Source: JAABSX01 sp964480455 (GTDB taxonomy: Bacteria; Bacteroidota; Bacteroidia; Cytophagales; Microscillaceae). From it: a stretch of DNA of 11,315 nucleotides. The notes under the pieces were generated by a model. It worked only from the letters and a program-made list of their open reading frames with translations, was not told where the DNA came from and made no database searches. Positions 1 through 7,332 of the stretch are shown in pieces. Made by a program: the position numbers and the translations under genes. The stretch covers positions 1-11,315 of the forward strand of contig CAYZQI010000154.1 in the NCBI GenBank assembly GCA_964480455.1. Reading direction: 5' to 3'. The number at the start of each line of letters is the position of its first letter. The stretch's first letter is position 1.

Positions 1-1
1 T

Positions 2-82
2 ATCCTACAAAGCAAAAAAGACCTGAGAGCATTCACCGTGATTTTTGTCAAAGATGCACTGTATTGGGAACGGGTGAATTGA
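2..82 (+). CDS. Possible C-terminal end of an upstream gene (partial)
   Basis: Reading from base 2, 26 codons run open to a TGA at 80-82, ending ...FVKDALYWERVN. The composition is protein-like, with mixed hydrophobic, charged and aromatic residues, and it would fit the tail of a gene entering from the left edge. The fragment is too short to assign a family. Frame 1 is open even longer (1-210), so the choice of frame is not secure and the stretch may be non-coding. Confidence 0.2.
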   Translation: MLQSKKDLRAFTVIFVKDALYWERVN

Positions 83-391
83 ATATGCTTATCCTCAGTA
101 GTGTGAGGCTCTGGCTTCGCACACCACACACCTCAGACAAAGGTAGATTAAAAATCTTTGGCTCTGTAGTCTGGATTGCAAATACTATACAACTAGATTT
201 AGTTCATTGATTTTCAGACTGTTATAAATCTAGCTGTTTAAACGATTATTTTGGGAGGCTTGCCCTGATTGGGGAAAGCAAGCTAACTGAAAATGTATAA
301 AAAACTTGTATAATATCAAAAAAACTGCTAACTTTAAAAGCAAAATATCAAGTAAAGTGGGCAATTATCAAGATAAATCATTCATACCCTA
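83..391. other. Leader / intergenic region before the methyltransferase gene
   Basis: I see no convincing gene here. It holds two inverted repeats. One has 9-bp arms CTAGATTTA/TAAATCTAG at 193-201 and 225-233. The other is a compact hairpin at 258-283 with nested arms GCTTGC-CCC and GGG-GCAAGC around a TGATT loop. Neither is followed by a T-run on the plus strand, so neither is a clear terminator. Bases 290-391 are very A/T rich and presumably carry the promoter and leader of the downstream gene, but I cannot place a convincing -33/-7 pair. Confidence 0.4.
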
Positions 392-2869
392 ATGAAATAC
401 CTACACATCAGAGAAGAAGAACTTAAAAACAAAGTAGCACAAGCGTATTTTTGGCTCTACGACTGTACCAAAATTATGGGCAATGTGGACTTTTGCGTCT
501 GTATGCACCAAAGCAATGTGCCACTCTCTGAGCAGGAATCGCTCCTCTGGGCTGAGGCAAAGCGAGGCAGTGTTGAAGTGATTCCCTCATTGGTGCAACT
601 TATCCTGACCATAGGCAAAGCTCGAACTTTTGATAAATACCTCCCCCCTATTATGCTTGGTGCATTTGATGCCGAAAAAATCGCCTTCATTCCCTACAAC
701 GATGTCCACGAAATCTTTTACCTCAATGATTTTAATTGGAATGTAGCCCCTTCTAACCACCAAAGCAAAGAATTCAAACTGGTTTACCAAAAGGTAAAAG
801 ATAGTTTAGAAGAAAAATCTTTGATTTTTGACTATGAAAAAGACGACAAAGAACTCCAGAGATTTATCAAAGATAATTTTGTAGCAGGCAAATATGGACT
901 GACCAAAACACGCATCGACAAGAATAATTTTATGGTCATTTATAACAAATGGCTACAAACTGTCAAACCTACCATTGCCGTCAATTGGGATATTGTCAAA
1001 AAAACGGGCATTATTGATGGCGATTTTTATCTGGCTGATTTGCTTTCAGAAGGAAACGAAACACTCAAAGATACGCTTTATGTCTTGCTCCAAAAAAGCT
1101 ACTACGAACTGGATAGACAAAAACACGAATCGGGCTTGTTTACCTCTAGCAAGACCTCTTTCGTGGATAAGCAAAAGGCCCATACCCAATTCTGGAACAA
1201 ATACGAACGCCCTCCCAAAGAAGAATATTGGGATTATATCATCAAAAGAAGAGATTTGCTTGTGCCACAAGATGTGCGTGAGCGAAAAGGCAGCTTTTTC
1301 ACCCCACAAATCTGGGTAGAGCTTTCTCAAAAATACCTCACAGACGTATTGGGCGAAAACTGGCAAGACGAATACTACATCTGGGACTGTGCTGCTGGCA
1401 CGGGCAACTTGCTGGCTGGATTGACCAACAAACTGCACGTCTGGGCAAGTACCCTTGATAAACAAGATGTAGAGGTGATGAAAGACCGTATCCGCAATGG
1501 AGCAAACCTCTTGGAAGACCACGTATTTCAATTTGATTTCTTGAATGACCATTTCTCAAAACTGCCCCAAAAACTTCAAGAAATCATCAATGACCCTGAA
1601 AGACGAAAGAAATTGGTCATCTATATCAATCCGCCTTATGCGGAGGCAAGCAATAAAAAAACACTGGTAAAAGGAACACAAGGCAATCAAGGTGTAGAAC
1701 AAAGTGCTACCAACGAAAAATACGCAAAACTTTTGGGGCAGGGAAATTCCGAATTATTTGCGCAGTTTCTCACAAGAATCTATTTTGAATTAGAAGGTTG
1801 TATTATAGGTGAGTTCTCAAAACTGAAAATCTTGAATGGGCAGCATTTTGTTGATTTTAGAAAATTTTTCTTGGCAAAAATCAAGAAGTCCTTTGTAGTG
1901 CCTGCTGATACTTTTGACAATGTAAAAGGTAAATTTCCGATTGGTTTTATGATTTGGGATACCTCAGAAAAAGAAAAATTCAAGAAAATGAAAGCCGATG
2001 TCTATGACAAACACGGCATTTTTATTGGCAAAAAAAACTACTTTGCTTATGATGACAGTCAGTATATCAATGATTGGGTAAAGCCTCACAGAGCAGACCC
2101 ACAGCAAAACCAGCTCATTGGCAAGTTTCCCTTCAAAGGAAATGACTTTCAAAACCAGAATATGATTCAGATTGTGCATCACAAGATGAACTATAACACC
2201 GAAGCAGGGCAATTTTTGATTAATCAAAAAAATATCGTGGAGGCTTGCGTCTATTTTGCTGTCCGTAAGTGCATTGACGCAACTTGGCTCAACGACCGTG
2301 ACCAGTTCTTGTATCCTAAAAAAACTTGGCAAAAAGACGAAGAATTTAAAGCAGATTGCATTGCTTATACGCTCTTTAGCAATCATATCCAGTCTGAATA
2401 TGGGCCTAATCATTGGATACCTTTTACAGAATATGAGGTGGACGCAGCCACAAAATTTGATAGTGATTTTATGGCGAAATACTTGGCAGGAAAAATCAAT
2501 ACCGAAACTACACACGACTTATTTAGCAAACCAGTCAAAAAAACATCTACACCCATACAGTTCAGCAATGAAGCCCAAACCCTTTTGGAGACAGGCAAAG
2601 CCCTCTGGATATACTACCACGCCACCATCAAAAAAACTCCATCTTGGGCTTATGGAGGAATTTCTCCATTTCAGGCTGGAAAAGCCTCTGTCAATGCAAG
2701 TTTATATGACATCAGAGCCTATTTTCAGGGTAGAAACGACAAAGGCAGAATGAACAACCAAAGTGATGATGAAACCTACACCGAACTCATCAGCAATCTG
2801 CGTGATGCACTCAAAGTGCTGGCTCAAAAAATAGAACCTAAGGTTTATGAATATGGATTTTTGAAGTAA
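392..2869 (+). CDS. N6-adenine DNA methyltransferase, probable type IIG restriction-modification protein
   Basis: This 825-residue protein should transfer a methyl group from S-adenosylmethionine to N6 of adenine in a specific DNA site. The motif order is that of gamma-class MTases: motif X at GSFFTP (300-305), motif I at DCAAGTG (332-338, SAM binding) and catalytic motif IV NPPY (413-416). The first ~130 residues do not belong to the MTase fold. They contain a helix, then D33 in GNVDF and E55-A-K57 in LLWAEAKRG, which is the D...ExK spacing of PD-(D/E)xK nucleases. This is followed by an SLVQLILTIGKAR helix. The ~400 residues after NPPY have no recognised motif and would be the place for target recognition. 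Length and order fit type IIG enzymes, where one chain cuts and methylates. No separate nuclease or specificity gene is visible in the window. The ATG at 392 has no strong ribosome site, and no better start exists nearby. The methyltransferase is certain; nuclease activity is inferred. Confidence 0.9.
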   Translation: MKYLHIREEELKNKVAQAYFWLYDCTKIMGNVDFCVCMHQSNVPLSEQESLLWAEAKRGSVEVIPSLVQLILTIGKARTFDKYLPPIMLGAFDAEKIAFIPYNDVHEIFYLNDFNWNVAPSNHQSKEFKLVYQKVKDSLEEKSLIFDYEKDDKELQRFIKDNFVAGKYGLTKTRIDKNNFMVIYNKWLQTVKPTIAVNWDIVKKTGIIDGDFYLADLLSEGNETLKDTLYVLLQKSYYELDRQKHESGLFTSSKTSFVDKQKAHTQFWNKYERPPKEEYWDYIIKRRDLLVPQDVRERKGSFFTPQIWVELSQKYLTDVLGENWQDEYYIWDCAAGTGNLLAGLTNKLHVWASTLDKQDVEVMKDRIRNGANLLEDHVFQFDFLNDHFSKLPQKLQEIINDPERRKKLVIYINPPYAEASNKKTLVKGTQGNQGVEQSATNEKYAKLLGQGNSELFAQFLTRIYFELEGCIIGEFSKLKILNGQHFVDFRKFFLAKIKKSFVVPADTFDNVKGKFPIGFMIWDTSEKEKFKKMKADVYDKHGIFIGKKNYFAYDDSQYINDWVKPHRADPQQNQLIGKFPFKGNDFQNQNMIQIVHHKMNYNTEAGQFLINQKNIVEACVYFAVRKCIDATWLNDRDQFLYPKKTWQKDEEFKADCIAYTLFSNHIQSEYGPNHWIPFTEYEVDAATKFDSDFMAKYLAGKINTETTHDLFSKPVKKTSTPIQFSNEAQTLLETGKALWIYYHATIKKTPSWAYGGISPFQAGKASVNASLYDIRAYFQGRNDKGRMNNQSDDETYTELISNLRDALKVLAQKIEPKVYEYGFLK

Positions 2870-3107
2870 GGTGAAGGTGTTAGTTTCGCAGGCATAGCAG
2901 CCTGAAGCTGCAGCTTTAAATTGGCTATGATAGGATTTCATTAAACCCTCAAAATGTTATTATAATTTTTTTTATTACAAAAACACGATATTTATTTGTA
3001 AGTTTTTAAAGAAATATCCATTTTTGCAGTAACTAACTAGAAATTCTTACACCATATACCAGCATCTAAGCTATTTTAAATTATTCATTTAGTTTTATTA
3101 AGCCAAT
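2870..3107. other. Intergenic region with a palindrome
   Basis: This 238-bp gap separates the methyltransferase gene from the kinase operon. It carries a perfect 12-bp palindrome AAGCTGCAGCTT at 2905-2916, set in a GC-richer stretch (2880-2930) that contrasts with the A/T-rich remainder. The GC-richer part resembles the structured intergenic repeats seen elsewhere in the window in style, not in sequence. The rest appears to be leader for the kinase gene. Confidence 0.35.
2996..3026 (+). promoter_or_regulatory. Possible promoter of the kinase-cyclase operon
   Basis: TTG at 2996-2998 and CATTTTTG at 3019-3026 are separated by 20 bases. Bacteroidota housekeeping promoters have TTG near -33 and TAnnTTTG near -7, so the second box matches except for its first base. 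It would leave an untranslated leader of about 75 bases before the ATG at 3108. A match this short can occur by chance in A/T-rich DNA. Confidence 0.3.
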
Positions 3108-5180
3108 ATGACACCAAAACACACACTATTTATGGCATTGCTGTGTCTATGCCACAACATAATATTCAGCATACTCCCAAAATTGAGGTTTAGGCTGTTC
3201 CTACCTATTTTTATTACCCTGATTGCTTTTCAAACCAATGTACTTCAAGCGCAGACTCAGAAGAAGGTAAAGGTTATTAGTGATGTAGGTGTACCTATAC
3301 CAAATGTTACCTTTTTCATGAATGGACAGAATTACACAACTGATGAAAATGGGGCTGTTTTGATTGAGGAAAGTCAAATTTCTCAACAAATCACAAAAAT
3401 TAGTAATGGACATTTGATTAGAGAAATTTACAAAACCAATGAGGGTATTAACATCAAAGTTAAAGCAGATAATTCTAATTATTCTGCGCTTATGAGAGAC
3501 AATGAAGATTTAAGACGACTTGTTCAACGCCTTGAAACAGAACTGAGACAAAAAGAAACTCATTTAGAGAACCTAAGAAGACAAGAAGAAGAACTTCGAA
3601 ATGAGATAGCTACACTCAATGAGAGAATAGAATCCTTAGAAAGTTCAGAAGATTTAATCAATCGCTTGAATAGAGATGTATCAACAGAAACAAGAAAAGC
3701 AAGAGGTTTACTACAAAGATTGGATTCTATAAAGAATGTAGCAGAAAATGCTCAAACTCAAATAGAAGAACATAAAATAAAACTTGTAAGTATCGAACAA
3801 GCAAAAAACGCTGAAAAGGCTGAAAGAGAAAAAGTAGAAGCAGAAAAAGAGACAGAAGTAGCAAAAGCGAGGTTATGGCTTACATTTACAATTACTATTG
3901 GGCTTCTTTTGATAAGTATCTTATTAATAATACTATTTTTTGCAACTAAGAAAAACTATAAAACAGTAAAAGAACTCAACGAAGAACTCAAACTCAGAAT
4001 TGAAGAACTACAAAATAAAGAGGAAGTCGAGAGGAAGCTCAATAATGAATTAAAAATCAAAATTGAGGAACTAGAGAAAAAGAAAGAACTTGAGAAAGCC
4101 TACAAGACCATCATCAAACAACACATGGAACTGAGGGAAAAGAAAGAAGAACTAGAAGCCTCAGAGACCAATCTAAAAGCGACTGCCAATGCCTTGGAAG
4201 CCAAAACCAAAGATTTAGAAAAGACAGCCAACGACTTAAAAAGAGTACAAAGAGAAAAAGAAAAGTTTACACGTATGGTAGTACATGATTTCAAAAATCC
4301 ACTTACTACATTGTTAAATCCTCAAAGTAACTCTGAATATATTAGACTTGCCGCTCAACATATCAAAATGTACGTACAAGATTTACAAGATATTCAGAAT
4401 TTTGAAAAAGGGGAATTTCAGATTGCTATCAATGAACACGATTTACAGCAGGTGGTAGAAGACGTAACCGCCTTACTTTCTTCTGAGTCATTGGTGAGAG
4501 GTCTTAATCTTTACAGTACTGTACCTTCAAAAACCATGGCAAGATTCGATAAAAATGTACTCAGCCGTATTTTGATGAACTTAGTGAGTAACGCCTTGAA
4601 ATACACCAATAAAGGCGAAGTAAAAATCTATGTTGAGGAAGTAAATGATAAGGTGCGAGTGAATGTAAAGGATACTGGGAAAGGTATTCCCGAAGACAAA
4701 CTAGCAGACATATTAAAACTTGGAGTAAGTATTCAAAGTCGTAAATTTGCTGGTATTGGTGCAACAGGAATAGGGCTTACCTTCTGCGATATGGCCCTCT
4801 CAAAACACCATTCTACGATAAGAGTAGAATCAGAATTGGGGAAAGGAACTTGTTTTTATTTTGATTTGGAAAAAGGAAACAACTATCAAAATAGTGAAGA
4901 AGAAGTCATATTTAAAGGATATGACGAGAAAGAAATCCAACAACTCAAAGACTCTATGCACCATCTTTTGAAAGATGATAAAATCAAATCTGAGATAATG
5001 CCCCAAATAAACCGAATCAAAAACATAAAATGGTATAAGACAAGCGAAATCAAAAGAGCTTTGGAAGCCATCGAGAGTAATCACTACATTGTAAACAGTT
5101 GGAAAGAACGACTCCTTGAATACCGTGCTAAAAGTTATAAGACCAATTTCGAGGAACTCATCAATTTAAACCTGAATTAA
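3108..5180 (+). CDS. Membrane sensor histidine kinase with periplasmic coiled-coil stalk
   Basis: This 690-residue protein is a two-component sensor that autophosphorylates on histidine and passes phosphate to a response regulator. In order: hydrophobic N-terminus with a signal-like segment ending near LQAQ (~29-49); a small beta-rich domain (~52-105) with the VPIPNVTFFMNG...YTTDENGAV pattern of carboxypeptidase-regulatory/Ig-like folds; a long periplasmic coiled coil (~108-254); a membrane helix (~257-279); a cytoplasmic coiled coil (~283-385); HisKA with H393 in VVHDFKNP; and HATPase_c with N-box NLVSN (491-495), G1 DTGKGIP from D522 and G2 GIGATGIGL (549-557). All catalytic motifs are intact. 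About 100 predicted-helical residues follow the ATPase domain and match nothing I recognise. The first 25 residues contain an extra hydrophobic stretch, so the true start could be slightly downstream or the protein may have two N-terminal helices. The next gene begins 3 bp after this stop and is the obvious partner. The ligand is unknown. Confidence 0.92.
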   Translation: MTPKHTLFMALLCLCHNIIFSILPKLRFRLFLPIFITLIAFQTNVLQAQTQKKVKVISDVGVPIPNVTFFMNGQNYTTDENGAVLIEESQISQQITKISNGHLIREIYKTNEGINIKVKADNSNYSALMRDNEDLRRLVQRLETELRQKETHLENLRRQEEELRNEIATLNERIESLESSEDLINRLNRDVSTETRKARGLLQRLDSIKNVAENAQTQIEEHKIKLVSIEQAKNAEKAEREKVEAEKETEVAKARLWLTFTITIGLLLISILLIILFFATKKNYKTVKELNEELKLRIEELQNKEEVERKLNNELKIKIEELEKKKELEKAYKTIIKQHMELREKKEELEASETNLKATANALEAKTKDLEKTANDLKRVQREKEKFTRMVVHDFKNPLTTLLNPQSNSEYIRLAAQHIKMYVQDLQDIQNFEKGEFQIAINEHDLQQVVEDVTALLSSESLVRGLNLYSTVPSKTMARFDKNVLSRILMNLVSNALKYTNKGEVKIYVEEVNDKVRVNVKDTGKGIPEDKLADILKLGVSIQSRKFAGIGATGIGLTFCDMALSKHHSTIRVESELGKGTCFYFDLEKGNNYQNSEEEVIFKGYDEKEIQQLKDSMHHLLKDDKIKSEIMPQINRIKNIKWYKTSEIKRALEAIESNHYIVNSWKERLLEYRAKSYKTNFEELINLNLN

Positions 5181-5183
5181 ACC

Positions 5184-6329
5184 ATGGAAAAACTACCTTG
5201 CATATTAATTGCTGATGATAAAATAGATACCCTTACAACACTAACCGAATATTTAGAACAAGACTTCGACATTTTACAAGCTACTGACAAAGATAGTGCT
5301 TGGGAAATCTTTTGTGCTGAAGCACAAAGTCTGGATTTGGTCATTACTGATTGGGACATGGCTACTCAAGAAGATGGTATTTTGCTAATGAAAGATATAA
5401 GGAAACACGAAAAATACAATGATATTCCAATTATCATGGTTTCTGGAAATACAGGTGTAAGCGATTTAAAAAAAGCCTTTGAAGCAGGAGTAAATGACTA
5501 TGTCAGGAAGCCTGTTACTAATGATAATAAAGAGGAACTATTGGCACGTGTGAAAGCAGCCGTAGAACTCAATCAACTCCGAAAGCAACTTAAAGAAGAG
5601 AAAAACTTGTTAGAGAAATTGCTTTATAGCACCTTCCCTAGCAAGGTTGCTGATAAGCTAAAGACAAAAGGAAAGGTGAGTACACAATACTACGATAAGG
5701 TGAGTATTTTATTCACAGATTTTGTAGGATTCACTATAATTTCCTCAAAAATGCACGCTTCCAGATTGATGAAAGAGTTAGACGATTGTTTCAGTAGTTT
5801 TGATAGAATCATTCAGAAATACGGTTTAGAACGCATTAAAACCATAGGTGATGCCTATATGTGTGCAGGAGGCGTACCTACTGCCAACAGAACCAACCCT
5901 TTAGACATCATACTGGCTGCCTTTGAGATGCAAAATTTCATGAAAGCAAGGTTTGAAGAAAAAAAAGGAAATTATTGGCAGTGTAGGTTAGGGATTAGTA
6001 CAGGAAGGGTAGTGGCAGGAATTGTAGGCGAAACAAGGCTTGCGTATGATATTTGGGGAGACGCGGTCAATGTAGCCTCAAGAATGGAAAGTAATGGAGA
6101 AGTTTATAAAGTAAATGTTTCAAGAGAAACATACGACCTGATAAAAGATTTCTTTATTTGTGAGCAAAGACCCAACATTGAAATTAAAGGCAAAGGAATT
6201 ATGGAAACCTTTTTTGTGCTTCGGATTAACCCAGAGTTATCTCAGAATGGAGAAGGAGTTGTTCCTAATGACCGTTTTTGGCAGATGCGTGAGGAACAAT
6301 TTGGAGAAAACTTTATTCCTGCAATGTAG
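5184..6329 (+). CDS. Response regulator-adenylate cyclase (REC + class III cyclase)
   Basis: This 381-residue soluble protein has an N-terminal receiver domain (~5-125) with acidic pair D11-D12, phosphoacceptor D56 (VITDWD), S87 and K109 (YVRKP). A helical linker (~130-160) with the LLYSTFPSKVADKLK pattern common before cyclase domains leads to a class III cyclase domain (~170-350). Metal-binding D179 (FTDFVGFT) and D223 (TIGDAYM) are present, as are transition-state residues N296 and R300 (DAVNVASRME). The two base-specifying positions are K219 (IKTIGD) and D289 (YDIWG), the pair found in adenylyl cyclases; guanylyl cyclases carry E and C there. ATP to cAMP is therefore the predicted reaction, probably as a homodimer. 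The start ATG lies 3 bp after the kinase stop, so the two are surely co-transcribed. Phosphorylation of D56 by that kinase presumably gates the cyclase. No cAMP receptor gene is visible in the window. Confidence 0.93.
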   Translation: MEKLPCILIADDKIDTLTTLTEYLEQDFDILQATDKDSAWEIFCAEAQSLDLVITDWDMATQEDGILLMKDIRKHEKYNDIPIIMVSGNTGVSDLKKAFEAGVNDYVRKPVTNDNKEELLARVKAAVELNQLRKQLKEEKNLLEKLLYSTFPSKVADKLKTKGKVSTQYYDKVSILFTDFVGFTIISSKMHASRLMKELDDCFSSFDRIIQKYGLERIKTIGDAYMCAGGVPTANRTNPLDIILAAFEMQNFMKARFEEKKGNYWQCRLGISTGRVVAGIVGETRLAYDIWGDAVNVASRMESNGEVYKVNVSRETYDLIKDFFICEQRPNIEIKGKGIMETFFVLRINPELSQNGEGVVPNDRFWQMREEQFGENFIPAM

Positions 6330-6409
6330 CTAGGCTTATGGCTATAAAAACACACCTTACAATACTATCATCTTCTATTTGGCATAAGTTCCCTTCCAAT
6401 GGGTACACC

Positions 6410-6508
6410 TTAGTTTTCTAAGCCAACTTCTCTGATTTTTTCAGAAATCCCATGTTGGTTTTTGAGATAATGAATGCAAATATTGGTATCTAATAAGTAC
6501 TGTTTCAT
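6410..6508 (-). pseudogene. vapC: Truncated VapC/PIN-domain toxin remnant
   Basis: This minus-strand frame begins ATG at 6508 and stops at TAA 6412-6410 after 32 residues: MKQYLLDTNICIHYLKNQHG and then ISEKIREVGLEN. It is the unmistakable first strand and helices of a PIN-domain ribonuclease, with first catalytic aspartate D7 in the LLDTNI motif. Full-length VapC proteins run to about 130 residues and need three or four acidic residues; only the first is here. The remaining ~80 bp to the cyclase stop at 6329 contain no further PIN motif in any frame, so most of the gene has been deleted. The start overlaps the antitoxin stop as ATGA, the normal coupling of such pairs. No toxic activity is expected. 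Confidence 0.8.
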
Positions 6509-6723
6509 AATTCTATGTCCCTTTCTTCAAAATATCTTGAACCATAAATATCTTCCATTAAATCGCTTCCTTCGTCTTCTTGCCAAGCACCACAAGAGCG
6601 AAAAAAGCGTTCTTCTCTTTCTTTTTTTTGTTTTTCCTTCCACTGCAACAGGTTCTGCAAAGTTTCGGGATTTTGGATTTCTAAAATCCATTGAATAAGT
6701 TGTAGTTTAATGTCTTGTATCAT
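6505..6723 (-). CDS. vapB: VapB-like antitoxin (toxin partner truncated)
   Basis: This 72-residue protein is a probable antitoxin of a type II toxin-antitoxin pair, which would bind and block a PIN-domain RNase and repress its own promoter. The N-terminal half (MIQDIKLQLIQWILEIQNPETLQNLLQ) is helical, followed by a charged K/E linker (~29-39). The C-terminal half has the pattern GAWQ-DE-(x)-DLMEDIYGSRYF-ERDIEL, which resembles the toxin-binding tail of antitoxins paired with VapC in Bacteroidota and cyanobacteria. The stop TGA (6507-6505) overlaps the toxin ATG. The gene looks intact, but its partner is cut to 32 residues. It may be a relic, or it may be retained as an antitoxin against homologous toxins elsewhere. 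DNA upstream (6724-6829) should hold the promoter; no clear operator was seen. Confidence 0.75.
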   Translation of the reverse strand: MIQDIKLQLIQWILEIQNPETLQNLLQWKEKQKKEREERFFRSCGAWQEDEGSDLMEDIYGSRYFEERDIEL

Positions 6724-6829
6724 TGTTTTGTGTTTTTTGTCAGTAATAAGGCTAAAATATTCCCTAGATCATAATTTCGCAATAAAATTAATACAAATGC
6801 ATCTATTTATCAAGAGGAGAGATATTTTT

Positions 6830-7246
6830 TACAAAGGATTTTAGTAATTTCAATTTTTACTTTCATACAATGCAGCATTGTAAAACAGACCTTAACCTGT
6901 TTGAGGGGTAGGGCAGCAGGCTGAAGCCCGCTGTACAAAGGATTTTAGTAATTTCAATTTTTACTTGCATACAATGCAGCATTGTAAAACAGACCTTAGC
7001 CTGTTTGAGGGGCAGGGCGGCAGGCTAAAGCCCACCGTACAAAGGATTTTAGTAATTTCAATTCTTACTTGCATACAATGCAGCATTGTAAAACAGGCTT
7101 CCGCCTGTTTGAGGGGCAGGGCGGCAGGCTAAAGCCCACTATACAAAGGATTTTAGTAATTTCAATTCTTACTTGCACACAATGCAGCATTGTAAAACAG
7201 ACTTTAGTCTGTTTGAGGGGTAGGGCGGCAAGCTGAATCTTGTCGT
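6830..7246. repeat. Tandem array of four 104-bp structured repeats
   Basis: Four head-to-tail units begin with TACAAAGG at 6830, 6934, 7038 and 7142, exactly 104 bp apart. The last has a diverged end. Each unit contains three inverted repeats. The first is an (8+1+8) palindrome TACAATGC-A-GCATTGTA in units 1-3 (unit 1 at 6866-6882), with its outer base pair lost in unit 4. The second is an AAACAG...CTGTTT stem (unit 1 at 6883-6902). The third is a terminal stem of the type CAG-GGCT-AGCC-CTG (unit 1 at 6914-6933). Differences between units concentrate in the stems and are often paired: GGC/GCC in unit 3 versus GAC/GTC in unit 4 for stem 2, and CAG/CTG in unit 1 versus CGG/CCG in unit 2 for stem 3. 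The array lies between the ABC-F gene and the antitoxin gene and encodes no credible protein. Confidence 0.9.
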
Positions 7247-7251
7247 TACAG

Positions 7252-7295
7252 ATTTTCTGTGGGGCAGGGTTTGCAAACCCTGCCCCATAGAAAAT
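7252..7295 (-). repeat. 44-bp near-perfect inverted repeat after the ABC-F gene (possible terminator)
   Basis: Two 22-bp arms meet without a spacer, and only one pair is not Watson-Crick (a G-T). The core arm is GGGGCAGGGTTTG, flanked outward by A/T-rich pairing (ATTTTCTGT with ATAGAAAAT). It starts 37 bp beyond the stop of the minus-strand ABC-F gene, so it could end that transcript, although the T-run on the minus strand is not in the usual place after the stem. Its GGGGCAGGG core also occurs inside the adjacent repeat units (as GGGGYAGGG), suggesting a related element. Confidence 0.6.
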
Positions 7296-7332
7296 ATACA
7301 TCAGTATGGTGCAGTACAAAATAGGCTATTTA

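Noticed and set aside
1..210. Open frame 1 of about 69 codons at the left edge
   Set aside because: It has no start in the window, its composition is not convincing, and frame 2 competes over the first 82 bases. It cannot be called a gene.
1046..1552. Long minus-strand open frame inside the methyltransferase gene
   Set aside because: The plus-strand frame carries all MTase motifs across this span; the antisense frame has no recognisable domain.
6330..6360. Possible terminator just after the cyclase gene (TAGC...GCTA then AAAAA)
   Set aside because: The stem is only four pairs and is followed by A rather than T on the plus strand.
6474..6698. Plus-strand open frame of 74 codons opposite the antitoxin
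   Set aside because: It lies wholly over the vapB/vapC remnant, has low-complexity hydrophobic composition and no motif. It is a shadow of the minus-strand genes.
6830..7246. Regular repeats suggesting a CRISPR array
   Set aside because: The repeat unit is 104 bp with no unique spacers, the whole unit is conserved, and there are no cas genes nearby.
7065..7319. Minus-strand open frame of 84 codons in the repeat array
   Set aside because: Its repeats in protein sequence simply mirror the 104-bp DNA repeat; 104 is not a multiple of three, so the frame is not maintained between units.
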